This document shows, piece by piece, positions 8,215 through 22,600 of a stretch of 64,000 nt of DNA (the stretch's first letter is position 1; every line of letters starts with the position of its first letter). The DNA is from Nymphaea colorata. Its lineage: Eukaryota; Streptophyta; Magnoliopsida; Nymphaeales; Nymphaeaceae. The stretch lies in contig NC_045146.1 in assembly GCF_008831285.2 (NCBI RefSeq), positions 4,972,972 to 5,036,971 on the forward strand. The letters are read 5' to 3'. The notes beneath the pieces were generated by a model. It was not told where the DNA came from, made no database searches, and saw only the letters and a program-made list of their open reading frames with translations. The position numbers and the translations under genes were made by a program.

Positions 8215-11200
8215 TCACGCAAAGATGTAAACCTCATCAAATCCCCTCCTATGGAACCACAGGTGAAGCAAAAGGATAAACAAGGATTATCTGCTAAATG
8301 TAGAATCAAGAGGTCATGTTTTTAAGCTTACCCTGCCTTCCCACAGTAAGTGGGGCTGTAATTGTAAATGAGATTGCCAAGAACTGTGCTAATAGGTGGT
8401 CTATTCAGGGATTTTCGTGCTTCACTGGAAAAAATAATTCCAAGATGCAAAAGTTATATAAAAGCCAGTTTACATTGATGAGAGGAAAAAAAAAAGGAAT
8501 GGAACTGAAGGAAGAATTATTAGATAATAGCACCAACCGACCAAGATGGCTTTCCCTCTCAATTATAGAGCAGTTAGGCTACGTATTAGATTTTATATTG
8601 TCTAAACAGTCTCATGCACTAGGTGACCATATAGATTAAACTATTCAAGTAACCTGTAATGAAGCAAGAACATGTCCAACTTCTAAAATCGGAAGTAGAA
8701 AAAGTCTAGAATTAGGTCTATGAAAGGTGTATTACTTTTCTGAAAAAGCTATATCCTGGAAAGACATTGTCCTTTCCAATGCTTTCTACCAGGCCAATAT
8801 TCTAACTTTTTGAAATAAAGAGGAGATCAATACTAACCTGACAAAAAAGTTGGCAACATTTTGAGTCACTTGCACAGCATCTTCAGTGTGCGGAATCGTT
8901 GAAAGCCCCCACTCAAATGCATTTTTCTGCATGTCTCAAACAGAGACTAATTTTTTTTTTCACTCACAAGGCAATGTATGGAGCGAGTAAGAAACAAGAC
9001 TTGAAACATACCTCTGGGTGCCACTGGAAGCCCGTTATAGGATAGTCGTATGCTTGGATTGTTGATACATACACCTTATGTAGTTTACATACCAATTAGT
9101 AATAGTTTCAACATATGACATGTAAGTAAAGATAAAATGAGGAATGAAACATAAGTTGCTATTTTATAATAGTAGACGCCACCAACTGATGCAGAGCAAA
9201 ACCAAATCCGTTTCTTATCAGACATAGAGAAGCTGAATAGGTAATTTTGTGTTTAGGATGTTGTTTCAAGAGCATCTTTTGTTATTTTGTTTAGTTGTGG
9301 ACCCTGGGTTGAATCCATCTGTAAATATCCATGAATTAGGATCCATATTAATGTAACCAGATCTAAGTAGATCCAGACTTGTACAATTGGATTCAGATCC
9401 ATTGATCCACCTTTTTCTCTATTTAGAGACCTAGAGCTCATTTGTAAAGGTTCTGAAATCATGAATGAAAATAGATTTAGGTATCTTCCATCATTTCCTG
9501 CTTTATTTCCTTCTTTTCACTGTGTCAATTTAGTACTAGACCATGTCACATGAGTGCAGGTACTGGTGGAGCACGGGTACAGCAGTGTAGGTACTGGTAT
9601 ACCAGTTTGGAAAATTATGGGTACGGGGATATGACAGAACAGTATATTTTATATATACATTATATAATATAATAATCCCCAAAAGTTTTCAAAATTAAAG
9701 AAAAAGGGGTAGAAAAATATAGAATCTAGGTGGAAGGGAAAAATCAAAATTAAAGCAAAAATTAAATTTGAAAAGATAAAATTTTAAGTTTTAAAATACA
9801 GCTGTATCCAGCCGTACTCATGTTGCCATGTCGCCGTACCCTCGAACCCGTGTCGCTGTACACACGCACTGACACGACCACTTGGCCATATCACACTTAC
9901 CCATGTGACATAGGCACCAAAGCATTTATCATTGCATCAAAAATGGTATTATAGCAATTTTCCACTGCACTAGTTTAGTATTAGAACATTACACTACATT
10001 AGTTTGGTATTAGAGCATTACCTCCACATTATCAACACAAACTATAAATTTTACGAGGAAAATCATTTTCCAATACCTTATCATTTTTATCTTTGCTTGT
10101 GGTCAGAATCTCAAAGAAACTTGACAAAGCTGAACACTGTTGAAATCTTTCTGGGGATATACCATACTGCAATCAAAGAGTATAATCAGATCCACAAGAC
10201 TAATTTAGTCCACTACTTACAGCTTTGAAGAGTATCATTCCAATTTTATCAGATGCCTCCGAAGAGACTACAGCTGTGAAGAGTAAATGGGCAAAAGAAT
10301 CAACAGCGAACAGCAACCATCAAGTATCAGTAAGGACTTAAGGCAATAGCCCACCACACATTCCTCTAAACTGAATACATAGTAGGAAGACCAACCAACA
10401 AAATGTGCATCTCAAAGTCCACGAATGATGAGTTCACTACAGTTGGATATCGTTTTACAATCCAAATGCAGTTCATATAAAGAAACAACTGAAAAATCCA
10501 TGTAAGATGTTTATGTGACATGCTCATTAAGAAAAAATGAGTCCTGGAACTAAAAACACCAGGATTCAGAACCCTTCTAGTCAAGCCTCTCCTGTAAAGA
10601 CTCTGGAGGCTGCTACAAGCTCAACCTCATATCAAAACTTCATACTAGGGCTATTATTTAGAATTAACTAGTGAAAATACATGAAAGAAAGAAAATGAGT
10701 TTGAGGTCCATTACACTTAGAAGTTAGAACTATTTAGGAGAGAATTTCATTTTGTCTCATACATAGCCACAAATATTGTTTTTGGGTCTTTATCGTCGAG
10801 GTTTTCTCAGGTATTTTTCGGCAATTTTTTTTTTTTGGAGAAAATCTAAAAACCTCGGCAACTTTTAAGAAAATGAAAATAATAAAAAATAGGTAAAAAA
10901 AATAAATAAAAACTAGTAAGAAGACATAGAAAAATATCTAATTAAAATGATAAAATTATAAAAATGATGACATGTGAACCATGGTGACTATTATCAGAAA
11001 TGAAAGTACTTTGGAAACAAGGGGAAATGAAACAATATAACAGAAGTTTTAAAAAAAAAAGGCATCGTAGGGTCCTTACTTGGCATAAAGTGGAAAAATA
11101 TAAAACAAAAATAGTGGAAAAGAAAAATACATACAGTGTGCTCCAGCAACATCGCATGGTAGGGCCTCCCTTTCAAGTTTCTAACGAAACAAAATGAACT

Positions 11201-14200
11201 GTGACAGCCATGGCTTAAAACCCCTAATGATGTACTAAGTTTCACCTTTTACCATTAAAAAGAATGCCCTTTTTAGACCACTTTTTAACATACATTGCCC
11301 CTTTTCACAAAGAAAAGAGTATGTAGTTTTAAACAATCCCCCATTTCACCGTAGGATTAAAGTACATGAGAAAAACATGATAAAAATGCCATAAACTTTT
11401 TTTGATGTTGCTTTTCAAAATATTGTGTGACTGTGTCCATGTTTTTTTTTTCATTTCTTTTGTTAATATTACAATATTTTACAAAATATCACGATCTTTC
11501 TGTATGGTGTCATAATAAGCTATAGGAAATAAATTTGCAATACACATCAGTCTCAGTATATAGAATTTCCAATGAACATAATACAACCAGTGCAAACTAT
11601 TTAGATTCAAGACAGGAATTTGTTATATGAAGAAAAAAGAGCTTGGAAAATACAATACAGCCACCTGTTTATGAACAAATTATATTATGAAAGAAATTAA
11701 GGGACCCTCTAACTTCATCAATACACTTACATGTTCTACATTTTTTCTGTTTTTTTCCCTTCTCCTCTAACCTTTGGTTTCTCCTTCTACACGAAATTTG
11801 CTAACGTGCTCAAAAGAAGGAAGATTTCACAGTAAGTCCAGAAGCAATAAAAAGGAGCTGCATACTTGACGAATAATGCAACGAGATGTAGCTAGGTATC
11901 TAAAGATAATAGGCTTCTGCAGACCTTTCAAAATTAAACTTTTGCATTTTCTTGCTAGGAGAATACTTGTTCTGCATGATCCAGTGGCTTTGTACAAATA
12001 AGAAACTATACCGTCTCAAATCAACTAAGAAACTTTAGCAATAGAATATGGTCTACAATGAAAACAAAACCTTGCCTCCTGTAATTTCTCTGTAAGGGAA
12101 TCTTTATGTTTATATTCGTAAAAAATGCTATGCTTGAACTTGTACCGCTATACCTGCACCCAATGTTGTAAAAAGCGTATCGTAAGCCGTATCAATCTGG
12201 CTTTAAGATACGTTGTATCGTAAAATATCGTAACCGTATCGTATTATTTAAAAAAAAAATAATCAGAAAAAATATAAGAAATTATCAAAAAATAATAAAA
12301 AATCAATAAAAATTACAGTGTCGTACTTGTATCATAACCGTATCGTATGTATCGTAACTGTATCGTAGCCGTATCGTATGATACGGTGCCTGTATCGTAA
12401 CTGTACGATACAGGTAGTGTATCGTATCGCATTTTTAAAACGCAACGATACGTACAACACTGCCTACACCTATGTAACTTAGCATGCCATTGTCAACAAG
12501 AAACAAAATTGGTTTACAATCTCGAATTGCCTAGATCCAGATCTATGCAAAAATCCATTAAAGGGGGTGTTATTAGAAAAATTCAAAAAATAATTTAAAC
12601 CAAGCAGAAAACTCCAAAATAATTGGGACCATGTTGCATCCATGAAAAAGGTGTTTGGTACTGCGTTTCTGAGCCACAAAAGCATTAAAAATAATAATAA
12701 TAACAGTGAAAACCTCTTTAAACTTGCCTGATGGTTTTGCATAACAAGGCATTCTGTTGTTAATTTCTGAAGCAACTCAGGTGAAAACCTGCACAAAAGT
12801 AATGAACTTAGAGAACTGCAACTAGTAAAAGTCTATTAATACAGTAGTACAAATTTCCTTTGGTGCATGGTACTTATTTGAATCCATTCAGAACGCCAGT
12901 TCTTAAGACACAGAGAAACTAAGCATCAAGTCTTCATTGCTTGTGGCTACACCAATTGGTGGGGCTTGGCCTCCCTATTTAAGAAACTACACCAGCCTCA
13001 ACCAGGCTTAGTTTAGGTCACATGTATTTTCCTTTGAAAAACTAGTTGCATTGGATTGCCTATGATTCCTATGATCCAGGCGTTCCCACATTTTAAACCC
13101 CCAGTCCAGCTTGTTGCCAAACCCAATGAAAACTATGAGAAACAAAAGTATGTAATCTCACCATATTTGTATCTGCATATATCCCTTTAAAATAACTTAC
13201 CCAAAGATAACAGAAGAAGAACATAAGTCGTGCAAAAAAAAACATTCGTTTGTCTTCTTGACATCATAAAGTATCACAAGATGATTAACACAATATATAG
13301 GAATTGAATCTCAAGAACATCTAATCTTTGTTGACAACAAAAACAAAAAAGCTTAAATCAAAAGATCTCAAAATGTCAGCATCAGTATATGAATCTCAGC
13401 TGTACTGAACCAATTAAAATGTCTAAGACGTCATTCAAAGCAATGAATTTTACACGAACATAGTTATCTTTTGCAATACATAAGGTAATATGTCAGATTC
13501 AAAACAAAATGGTGAACACATTTTCTGAACAAGATAAAAGCTCAAAAATATCATTTTCAGGTTTTTATAAGCAAGGCTTTTCTCAAAAAACCACATGCGT
13601 TCAAAAAATTAAAAATCATTTAACAAATTATAAAAATATAAAAAATTGAGCTTTTTACTGATATTTTTACATCAACATGGACAAAAATTCAAACATTTAA
13701 TAATATGTTAAAGAAACCTCAGAAATATTAAAATATGTCAAAAGTCCCTTCTTTAAGTTATATTTATATTTTTCTATTTTTTTCAAGAATATTTTAATTT
13801 TTTCCCCTTTTTTCTGGTTTTCCTTTGTTTCCCCCCTTTTTTAGCATTCTTAAAAAGGAAGACAATATTTATGAGAGTGTTAACTACTAAAGAACAAAGA
13901 CAGTGGAATTTATGCACAAAAATATATTGCTATAGGTGCTTCTAAAACTGCGAAAAAAAACTATAAAAAGGTGACATTTTCACTTTGGTGCCTTTCCAAA
14001 ATATCCCAATTTTCCACTTTTCCAATCTTTATGTGTTCCTGTTTTTCTCATGTAAACACAGAGACACACATATAAGAAACCTAGATCCTGACTTCTGTCA
14101 ATCCTGAAAACCGAGACAGGTGAGTCCATTACTCTCCTCATGAAATATTAAGAACATTCAATAGAAAAGACTAAGCAGTTACAATGTCATTTTTGCAGAA

Positions 14201-15302
14201 GGCATATACATATATGCAGTCTGCCTTCCAACAAGCTGTATCCATGTGGCATTCAGATTTCACCATTGTTACATATACCATGTACAGGTATTATACGGTG
14301 AGTTATTTCTCGGGCATAATACGGCAAAATTATATATCTCGGGAAATCTCGATAAAATTTTAGAACATTAAAAGCAAATAATAGCTGTATGTAAAATTTA
14401 CGAAATAATAAATTTGGATGGTCTCCATGCTAGACACAATTTACTCAGCCGCACGATATGAAGTCTGAGTTAATGAAGGAGTTAGTGCCATGGGTTAGGG
14501 GTTTCATAGGAGCAGCTGGGCTCTCTCTCCCACTCTTCTTTATTGCATCTAATTTTATGTAAACCATCTCTCTCTCCTCTTTATTACATAATTACTCTTC
14601 ATTACTACATGCACCTTTCAGCACTCTCTCTTCTTTATTATGCTTAATTTTCTGGTTAATCACCTCTCTCTCTTATTTAATACATTTTAAGGATAGAAAC
14701 TCACGGTTTGGCTGAACACTTAAAAAAAATCCTAATATTCAGTAACAAAACACAAAAAGACGCGAAAAGCGTATTTTTTGTGTTTTCTGTTTTCTGACGT
14801 TTTTTTGAAAAAGACACTTTTTATTGCCGTTTTATACGGCTGATTTATATTCAACATATTTATTGTGTTTTTTTGAATAAAGCACGATATTTGTGACAAT
14901 CATTTCACATGATTTTGTCATCTTTCACAACTCCAACTACAACCAAAACCATACTCTGAAAAAAGATAAAAGATCAGACGTGTTGATAAGATTTTGGAAG
15001 GATTTTAAGATAATATTGTTACCTTTTTCCAGGTTATAAAATTTGGATATTACATTTTTATTGTTATTATTGCAGTTTTTTAACATTCTACATCCATTTA
15101 TGGGGTTTATTTTTCCAAAACTCCATGAAGACAGTGAATGATGAACTATTGGATGGAAAGGTCCATGTTCCCTATATATACTCTGAATGAAAAGGAGCTC
15201 TCCAAAAGGTTGAATGATTGTTATCTTTTTCTGTTGAGACTCAAGAGCCCTCTTGAGTAATTAATAACGCTTATTTGGCTTCGCAGCGATCATAAACTGA
15301 TA

Positions 15303-15349
<47 letters not shown>

Positions 15350-18300
15350 TATGACCAGTATTTATGGGTAGTGTGATCAACTTAATTGAATGACTTATAA
15401 GTTGAATTATTTTGCAAAGTGAGAGTACTAATTGCCATCAACCTTTTCAGAGTCTTACTTTGGCAATCTACAAGTCATCTTATAGATGAAACAGCTAAGA
15501 AGTGCTCGTAGTCCTCATGAAAGGTCAAGCTGCAAGCCGTGACAAGTTTCAACACTTCCAGATACCAGCAGAAGTACTTATCAATTAAGGTATTGCTAGA
15601 AGCTGATATTCATGTACTCATGTAATCAAGTACTTTGCATGTTCAATATCTCCATTAGACCGTGATAAAAGTTAAAATGGTACATGTCCCAGAACTTTCC
15701 ATATTTCCATTCACCATCTCCTTCCTAAATTTTCTGTTCCTTTACAACCAAAAGGATAAATGCCTGGTCATGATACATATTAATATGCAGATAGCTGCTT
15801 CACCCATGGGATTCAATATGATTATGCCGAATTTATCGGTTCATGACAAGAACTAGCTGAGATGTAATACAAAGAAGTTGCAATAACTATTGTAATGCAT
15901 GCCATTAGCATAGAGAAATTGTACGGCCCCATATTTTCAACATGCTAAGTTGTAAAACAATTGACAAAGCTAGAATTGATAAATTCACATTATTCACAAA
16001 GCATATGAAAATTTCTAAATAATACGGTAATATTCAGAAGAAAATTGAAAGAGTTAAAATCAGAATCCTTCGTTTACATTTTGAAAGGAGTTGTAACTTA
16101 AAATCTGTACCTCCTGAACACAGTTCTCTCAATATTAACATTTTCTACAAATTGTAGAGCAGATGACTGATCAAGTGCACTAAAACTTTCAAGAATCTTC
16201 CTGTCCTACAACCAGAAGCAAAAAATTTCTAATCATAAGTAACAGTATACATGGACAATCAGAAGAAACAATGTAAAGGATAGACACCAGACTGCAGAAA
16301 GACTATGCCATTTATATATCTGAGACACCAAACTTAGAGAAACTTTTCTGAAAGTCTTTAAGATCGATTACAGTTACAGATTACAACTGCATCTGGCTTA
16401 AAGAAATTCAGTTGATGAAAGAGATAAAGTCAAACATCAAACAGCACACTAATTGTTTCCAAGTTCAAACGCATGATAAACAGAATCCTAATACCCATTA
16501 TAGTCACCTACACAAATGTTCAGATCTAGTGCTAAAGGTGCTTGCAAAAGCATAAATGGGAGAAGAACTTTTCCCCAAACCATTGGTTGAACAATACTTG
16601 ACATGAATGATTGGCACCAAAAGAACAGTTTTATTGACATCCATATGAGCAACCTATGCATGAATGAGTGAAAAGGGGATCAATGCAACCATCAAAGGCA
16701 TATATTGGCAGGGCACTACCTGTTGACCTTATGCCAAGATGAGCTATATAATTTACCTGACTAACAATCATAGTTACAAGCTCAAAGCCCAAGCAAATAG
16801 CAAATAATGGAAAGTGGTCTCCAGCATCATTTTTAAGTAGGAGTTCCTGTACATAGAATAATCAAACAGTAAGATCGAATGAAATATTATATCACCAGTA
16901 AAATAACATTTTTTCTCTTCAGAAATGACAAAAAGTTTAAATACACAGGTAATGGAAATATCACCAACAACAAATGATTGTAGTCAGTTAGTGAAGGATA
17001 AAAGATACATGAGATGGTGGAGCGTGGAGCCTGATCCATACTAGATACCCTTCCTTAATTTCGTGGAAAGTTGGGGGTTTGGGGGCATTTATGTCATTTT
17101 TCTGCTTTGTGGGTTTTGCCTAATCTCATGTTTATGAAGGCGCCGTTCTGCTTCTACTCTGTATTCTACTGTGACCGTGAAAACTGCTCCGTGTGGCAGC
17201 CATGGATGTAGGAGAACATTGTCTCCAAATCACGTAAATCTTTGTGTGTTCTTTCTCTTCCTCTTCTTCTGATTTGTGTGTTTTCTCTCTTTCTCTTCTT
17301 CTGATTTCTATTCTCTAAGTCAGTTAAGAGAGTGTGAGAGAGCCTTGTTCCTAAAATGAGAGGCATAGAGATGGAAGATATCCAATTCTGATATTTGTCT
17401 ACATGAAATTAGTTGACAAAGTAACTAATTTGTTCAGACTTATCACAGAAAAAAGGAAACGGCTAGATTAATAAAGGTTAACAAAGGATCATAAGGCTTT
17501 CCAACTAATCACCAAGGTGCATTTCAAATGAATCTCCACAAAATACACTAGATAGCATACCCAAAAAAGAAGATCAAAAAAACAAGGCAGAACACTTAGA
17601 TGTATCACACGCACACAAGGATCAGAATATCTATAGCACTAACTGTTATATAGCACTAACTGTTAAACAACAAATAAAATGGGGAACAATCAACAAAAAC
17701 TGAGATATATTTTCATAATTGCATGCCAACCTGGACTGCAGTACTAGCACATGGTAGAACTATTATAAGCAAATAATTTGGATAGAGTAGAACTTCATTT
17801 TTAATCATGACTCTATATTTTGTTGTGAAATGTGTGATTCTCTTTCAAGCCCTCAAATGTGAACACAATGGACCTGTTATTTCAAAAAAAAAAAAAAAAT
17901 GCCACTTGCAGAAAGCAACTTAGCAAACAATAAATGGGCCAAGTTGCCAGGAGAATAAGAATAAGTGTAATGCTGATGTAAACTATAACTTCACTACCAT
18001 AATGCAGAACATATCTTTTATAATGCAGAATTTAGTAGTTTAAAGTCCTGTAGTTATTATTTCATGAAAAGCATTATGCGTCATTCTCAACCTTGGCAAC
18101 CATGATTCCAGCTAACCTCTTTCAGTTGTCATTGAAATGTTCACTTGCTTCACCATGCATCACCAAGAGCATACTCCCAGGTCTTAGACTATTATTGGTG
18201 TACTCCTACATGCAGACAAAATAATTTTGCTTCTGTTGATGCATATCACTTATATTTTCGGATATCAGATGACTACATGGATGACATAAAAAAAAATCAT

Positions 18301-19569
18301 TTTTTCCACAGGTAAGAGCAACTTAGGTCTTTCCATCATGACTTGGTCACATCAATCTACTTTACGAATGAATGCCAAGCAGTTTTGATATCAGAAGTAA
18401 ATGAGCAAAATTAAATTGGAGGAATTGTAGAAAAGCTGTCTGCTTGTAACTTTTAGAATCATATCACTAACATCAGTAACTAGATTCTTGTGATGAGGTG
18501 CTCAAGGATTACATAAGCACACTTTATTCAGGAAAGAAGCACAAAGGGGCAAAATCCTCTCACTGTTAGAGAAAAAACCTACATTGGACTCTTAAACACA
18601 TAATAAGTCAGACTATTTTTCCTTGGCTTAAGCAAAACATAAGCCTCTTTCCCTACCCCTGGTCTTCTTTCAGCAATACAATTCATGTTTGAATGTCATT
18701 CACTGGTCCATAATCCTCACTGGATGCCTCTGTCTCCTATCACCCTAGCACTAGTAAGGAAGAAGCACGCATAATCAATAGAAAATTTTGTACATGGTTC
18801 GATATCCTTAGGATTACAAAAAATATGATTCACTTGGACTAGTCAGGTTTCTGTTTGACATATAGGCATTTTCAATTAGAATACATTAGAAAATCCAAAG
18901 TTCCATGGCCAAAATAAATTCTTTTAGAATATAAACCAGGGCCCAATGAATATATATTCTGGAAATTGAAACTAAGTTACATTATCAGTGAGCTGATCAT
19001 TTGCAATATATGGTGGCAGTTCTCACATCTATATCACTGGCTGGGACAAAGGATGTATCAAAGGAGGAAGCACATTTTCTAGGAAGTACACTTTAGAGTG
19101 CATAGAACAGGAAGCTGAATTTATTGCTGCCTTAAACAATTACTATTACAGCATTTTGCATGAAAACATGCTCATGAAACATCATCTGCTTCACCAAAGT
19201 TCCATCAGCATACTCTTGATAAATTCGATGAGACAAAAGTACTAATATAAATTGGATCCTCGTATACAATTTTTGGGTGGATTGACGCAGCTGCTTCTCT
19301 TATGTTAGCTTGAAAGGATATCACCAAAAAGGAGCACTAATTCCAACCATTCTCACAATTATTGTTCTTCAAGCTTTATTGGCAAGGTTTTTCTTGGGAC
19401 AATCTCACGAATTTAAAAAATTTAAAAATACAAAAGATTTTAAAATTTCCACCAATGTTCTTTCAAAAACATTGATAGAAATTCAAAACAGTTATTAAAA
19501 TGTTAAAAACCTCAAATAAATTTAAAACATATCAAAAAACACTCTTTTTCTAGAACAGTGCAATAAAAA

Positions 19570-19613
<44 letters not shown>

Positions 19614-22600
19614 ATATTGGTGTTTGTCAAAATTAACATATTCGCTTTTTCATTTTCCTTTATTTTCCTGCTTCTGGCAACATTTTTCTTTTTAAATGCC
19701 AATGTGTGCAAGTGCAACAATCATTCCTACCTGCATATGACAGCTGACCTTTTATCTTGTTCCACCATAATAATGCTTTAAAACAGTTTTTTTTCTTTTC
19801 CTTCTATGTTACAGATGTTAGGTGCAGACTTGGACAACATCAAACAACACTTTCTATTCTAGACTGTAAAAGTTAATCTAAAGTGGTTATGGCTGCCCCA
19901 AGTTGTTCAGGGAAAAACCTCTCAGTTAATTCAAGAGAAACTACGGAGGCCATTATAGATAAAATATGGAAAGAATATACACTTAGATAATTGGTTTTCT
20001 TCATTTTTTCATTAACATCTTGTGAAGATCTCTGTCATGGATCCAATATGCATCCAAGATATACCTTTGGCATAGACCTCAAAGATAATTTGCATGTATA
20101 CTGGGGTAGAACTTAGACTTTTACTGATTCCAAATTCACAACCTGTCTGTACTTTTTATTGGTTTCAGATTCAGATAAGGGTCCAGATCTGCAACATTTA
20201 AATTTGTCACATATATCTTGTCCTCAGTCATGAGAAAATTCGGACAGATTCAGGTAACTCTCTCACAACGCCTGAAATTGGATAATGACTTTCACCTGTT
20301 TGGACCAAGGGTTTGTATTTCCAATCACTAAAGTAGACCAATAAGTTTAAAGAAACAACTAAATAGCATTCTAGCCCCCCTCTGATGATTTGTGCATAAT
20401 GGTAAACCCAAAATGAATCCCAGGAGTAATGCATTGGATTAGACAAGAGATCTTCGATTCTCCGTAACTAAGTTATCCACAATATCTTTTCTCACAGGAA
20501 GAAAATAAAAGAACATATTCAGCCAAGAAAAAAAAAAGATATATAAGCATAAATAGCACAACAAACAACAATGAGAAATCAACAAATAATGTAAGACAAA
20601 GTGTTAGGTATGTGGCTTGTATATTCCAATCCCATGGGCTCCTAAGTTAGAAAATATCCATTTCTGGCAGTCAAATAGAATACCCATGCATCAAATGAGG
20701 CCCATTGACATGAATATACAAGGGATGGTTCATGTCCTCAATATAATTTCTGTCCCACTCAACGACATCTCAGACCTAGACACCATGAAATATGTGGCCC
20801 ATGAACAGCAAACTTTGGATCATTTTACCATAAACACCAATTTTTTTATCATCTTTACCATGATTTTTAATTGCTGCAGCTAGGAACTATAGAGAAGCAA
20901 GTAGGAATGCCACACGGCTACTTCTACCCACCAGATATGCCCATCTCGAACCCATGTTGCAAGCATATTGGTCTTTGGTTAATACTACATGAACAAGCAA
21001 AAGATGAAATACATCCAGTGCTTCCAGTATATCATTGGTTTAATTATTAATATATGTCCTTGCATAGTATGCTCTTTCAGTTCACAATTAGTTTATCTAT
21101 GATTCCATGTATGGAGAACTTCATTAAATTTGGATTGTGTTGTCATACCACTGTATGAGAATGAACTTACCATGTTGTCGCCCTAGTACACTTCATTCCC
21201 ACTACACCTATCTCTATATGACACATTGTAACAAAGAGAACTGAAATTTCGATATATTTACAGTGCAAAATGAAGAACTAAAACAGGTGAACCGAATCAA
21301 AGAAAAAGATCTACATTAAACTGCTGGTCAAAGCAGCTTTAAATTAGTGCAAGCCACATTCCAGCAGATTTAATATTTGTTCCTTACAACATGAATGATC
21401 AAATCAAATATTATTGTATCAAAATGAGAAATAGGACGAGAGAGACAGTACCTTGAATATTCTCTCCACCATATCATAGTATAAGCCAGTTTTAGCCCAC
21501 CCACCAGTAAAGAGAACTCCATTCACGAGGTTTAGTTTCTGCAACCACAGAAGCACTTTTTATACAAAGTATCCCAACAGAAAAGAACAAAAAACGAAAC
21601 AGGTCTTTGTTGTTCTCGTCCGTTATTAGACTGCGAACAAAAAAAGAAAGACTCATAACAAGCAGAAGATTTTGTCGCATGTTGAGATATTATCTGAGGT
21701 CATAGTTGCACATCTAAAAATCGCTTTTAAGTCTTACAGTCCTTATAAAAAGGATCCCCAAATAGCGTTCATGTCCATAAAATTTTTCCACAATGTCGTC
21801 TTAAAAATGCTTCTCAACTCAAAGATAAAAGGAAAAAAAGTGCCGTTACTCTTTTCTGATAATGATATGCTCCTGAATGTTCTATGAAAAACTTAATATT
21901 AATCAACAAAGAATTGGTTTAGAAGATATAACAAAACAACGAACTCGTACTCTGATCTGGGCGACCGCTTAGGAAGCACCTGTCAAACCTATAATACAAC
22001 AAAAGAACTCGCGCACGCGCGCACGCAAAGTTACGCTCAAAGTATTTTTAAGACCGAGGCGTCTATTTTTATCGGAAACGGCTGGCGCCTAGATGCATCA
22101 CTAAGAGGCCAACTTGAAAAGAAAAAACAAAAGTACATAAATGATAAGGCCTACGCTCTCGCATAGGCCCAGTCAATTGGTCCAGCCGAACACATATTTT
22201 CCAGTGGTATTTTCAGGGAGCTCTTTTTAAGAAACCAAATATGTGGATGCGATTTTCATGTCAATAAACATAAAAAATTGGCATATAAAGCCTACCTTTT
22301 TTGGAATTTTAATAAGTAAAAACGTTCGAATCCTTGATTTTCATAGACACTTACGTAATCTGCTTACATATTAAAAGCGTCTTTGAAGTGTAAAACGCTG
22401 TTCACATGTAGACTAACACATTTTGATAGGAAAATCACGTCTATACGGTTGATTTTGAAAAAAAGATAAGTATAAAATGTTAGTATTAGCCACAAGTGGT
22501 CAAACCAGCATGCAGTGCATACTTGGCCTACGCGTTCCTTGGCCTCCACATTCCCAGTAGAAGACCATATTTACCACTTAAGTACCTGTAAACACAGTAC

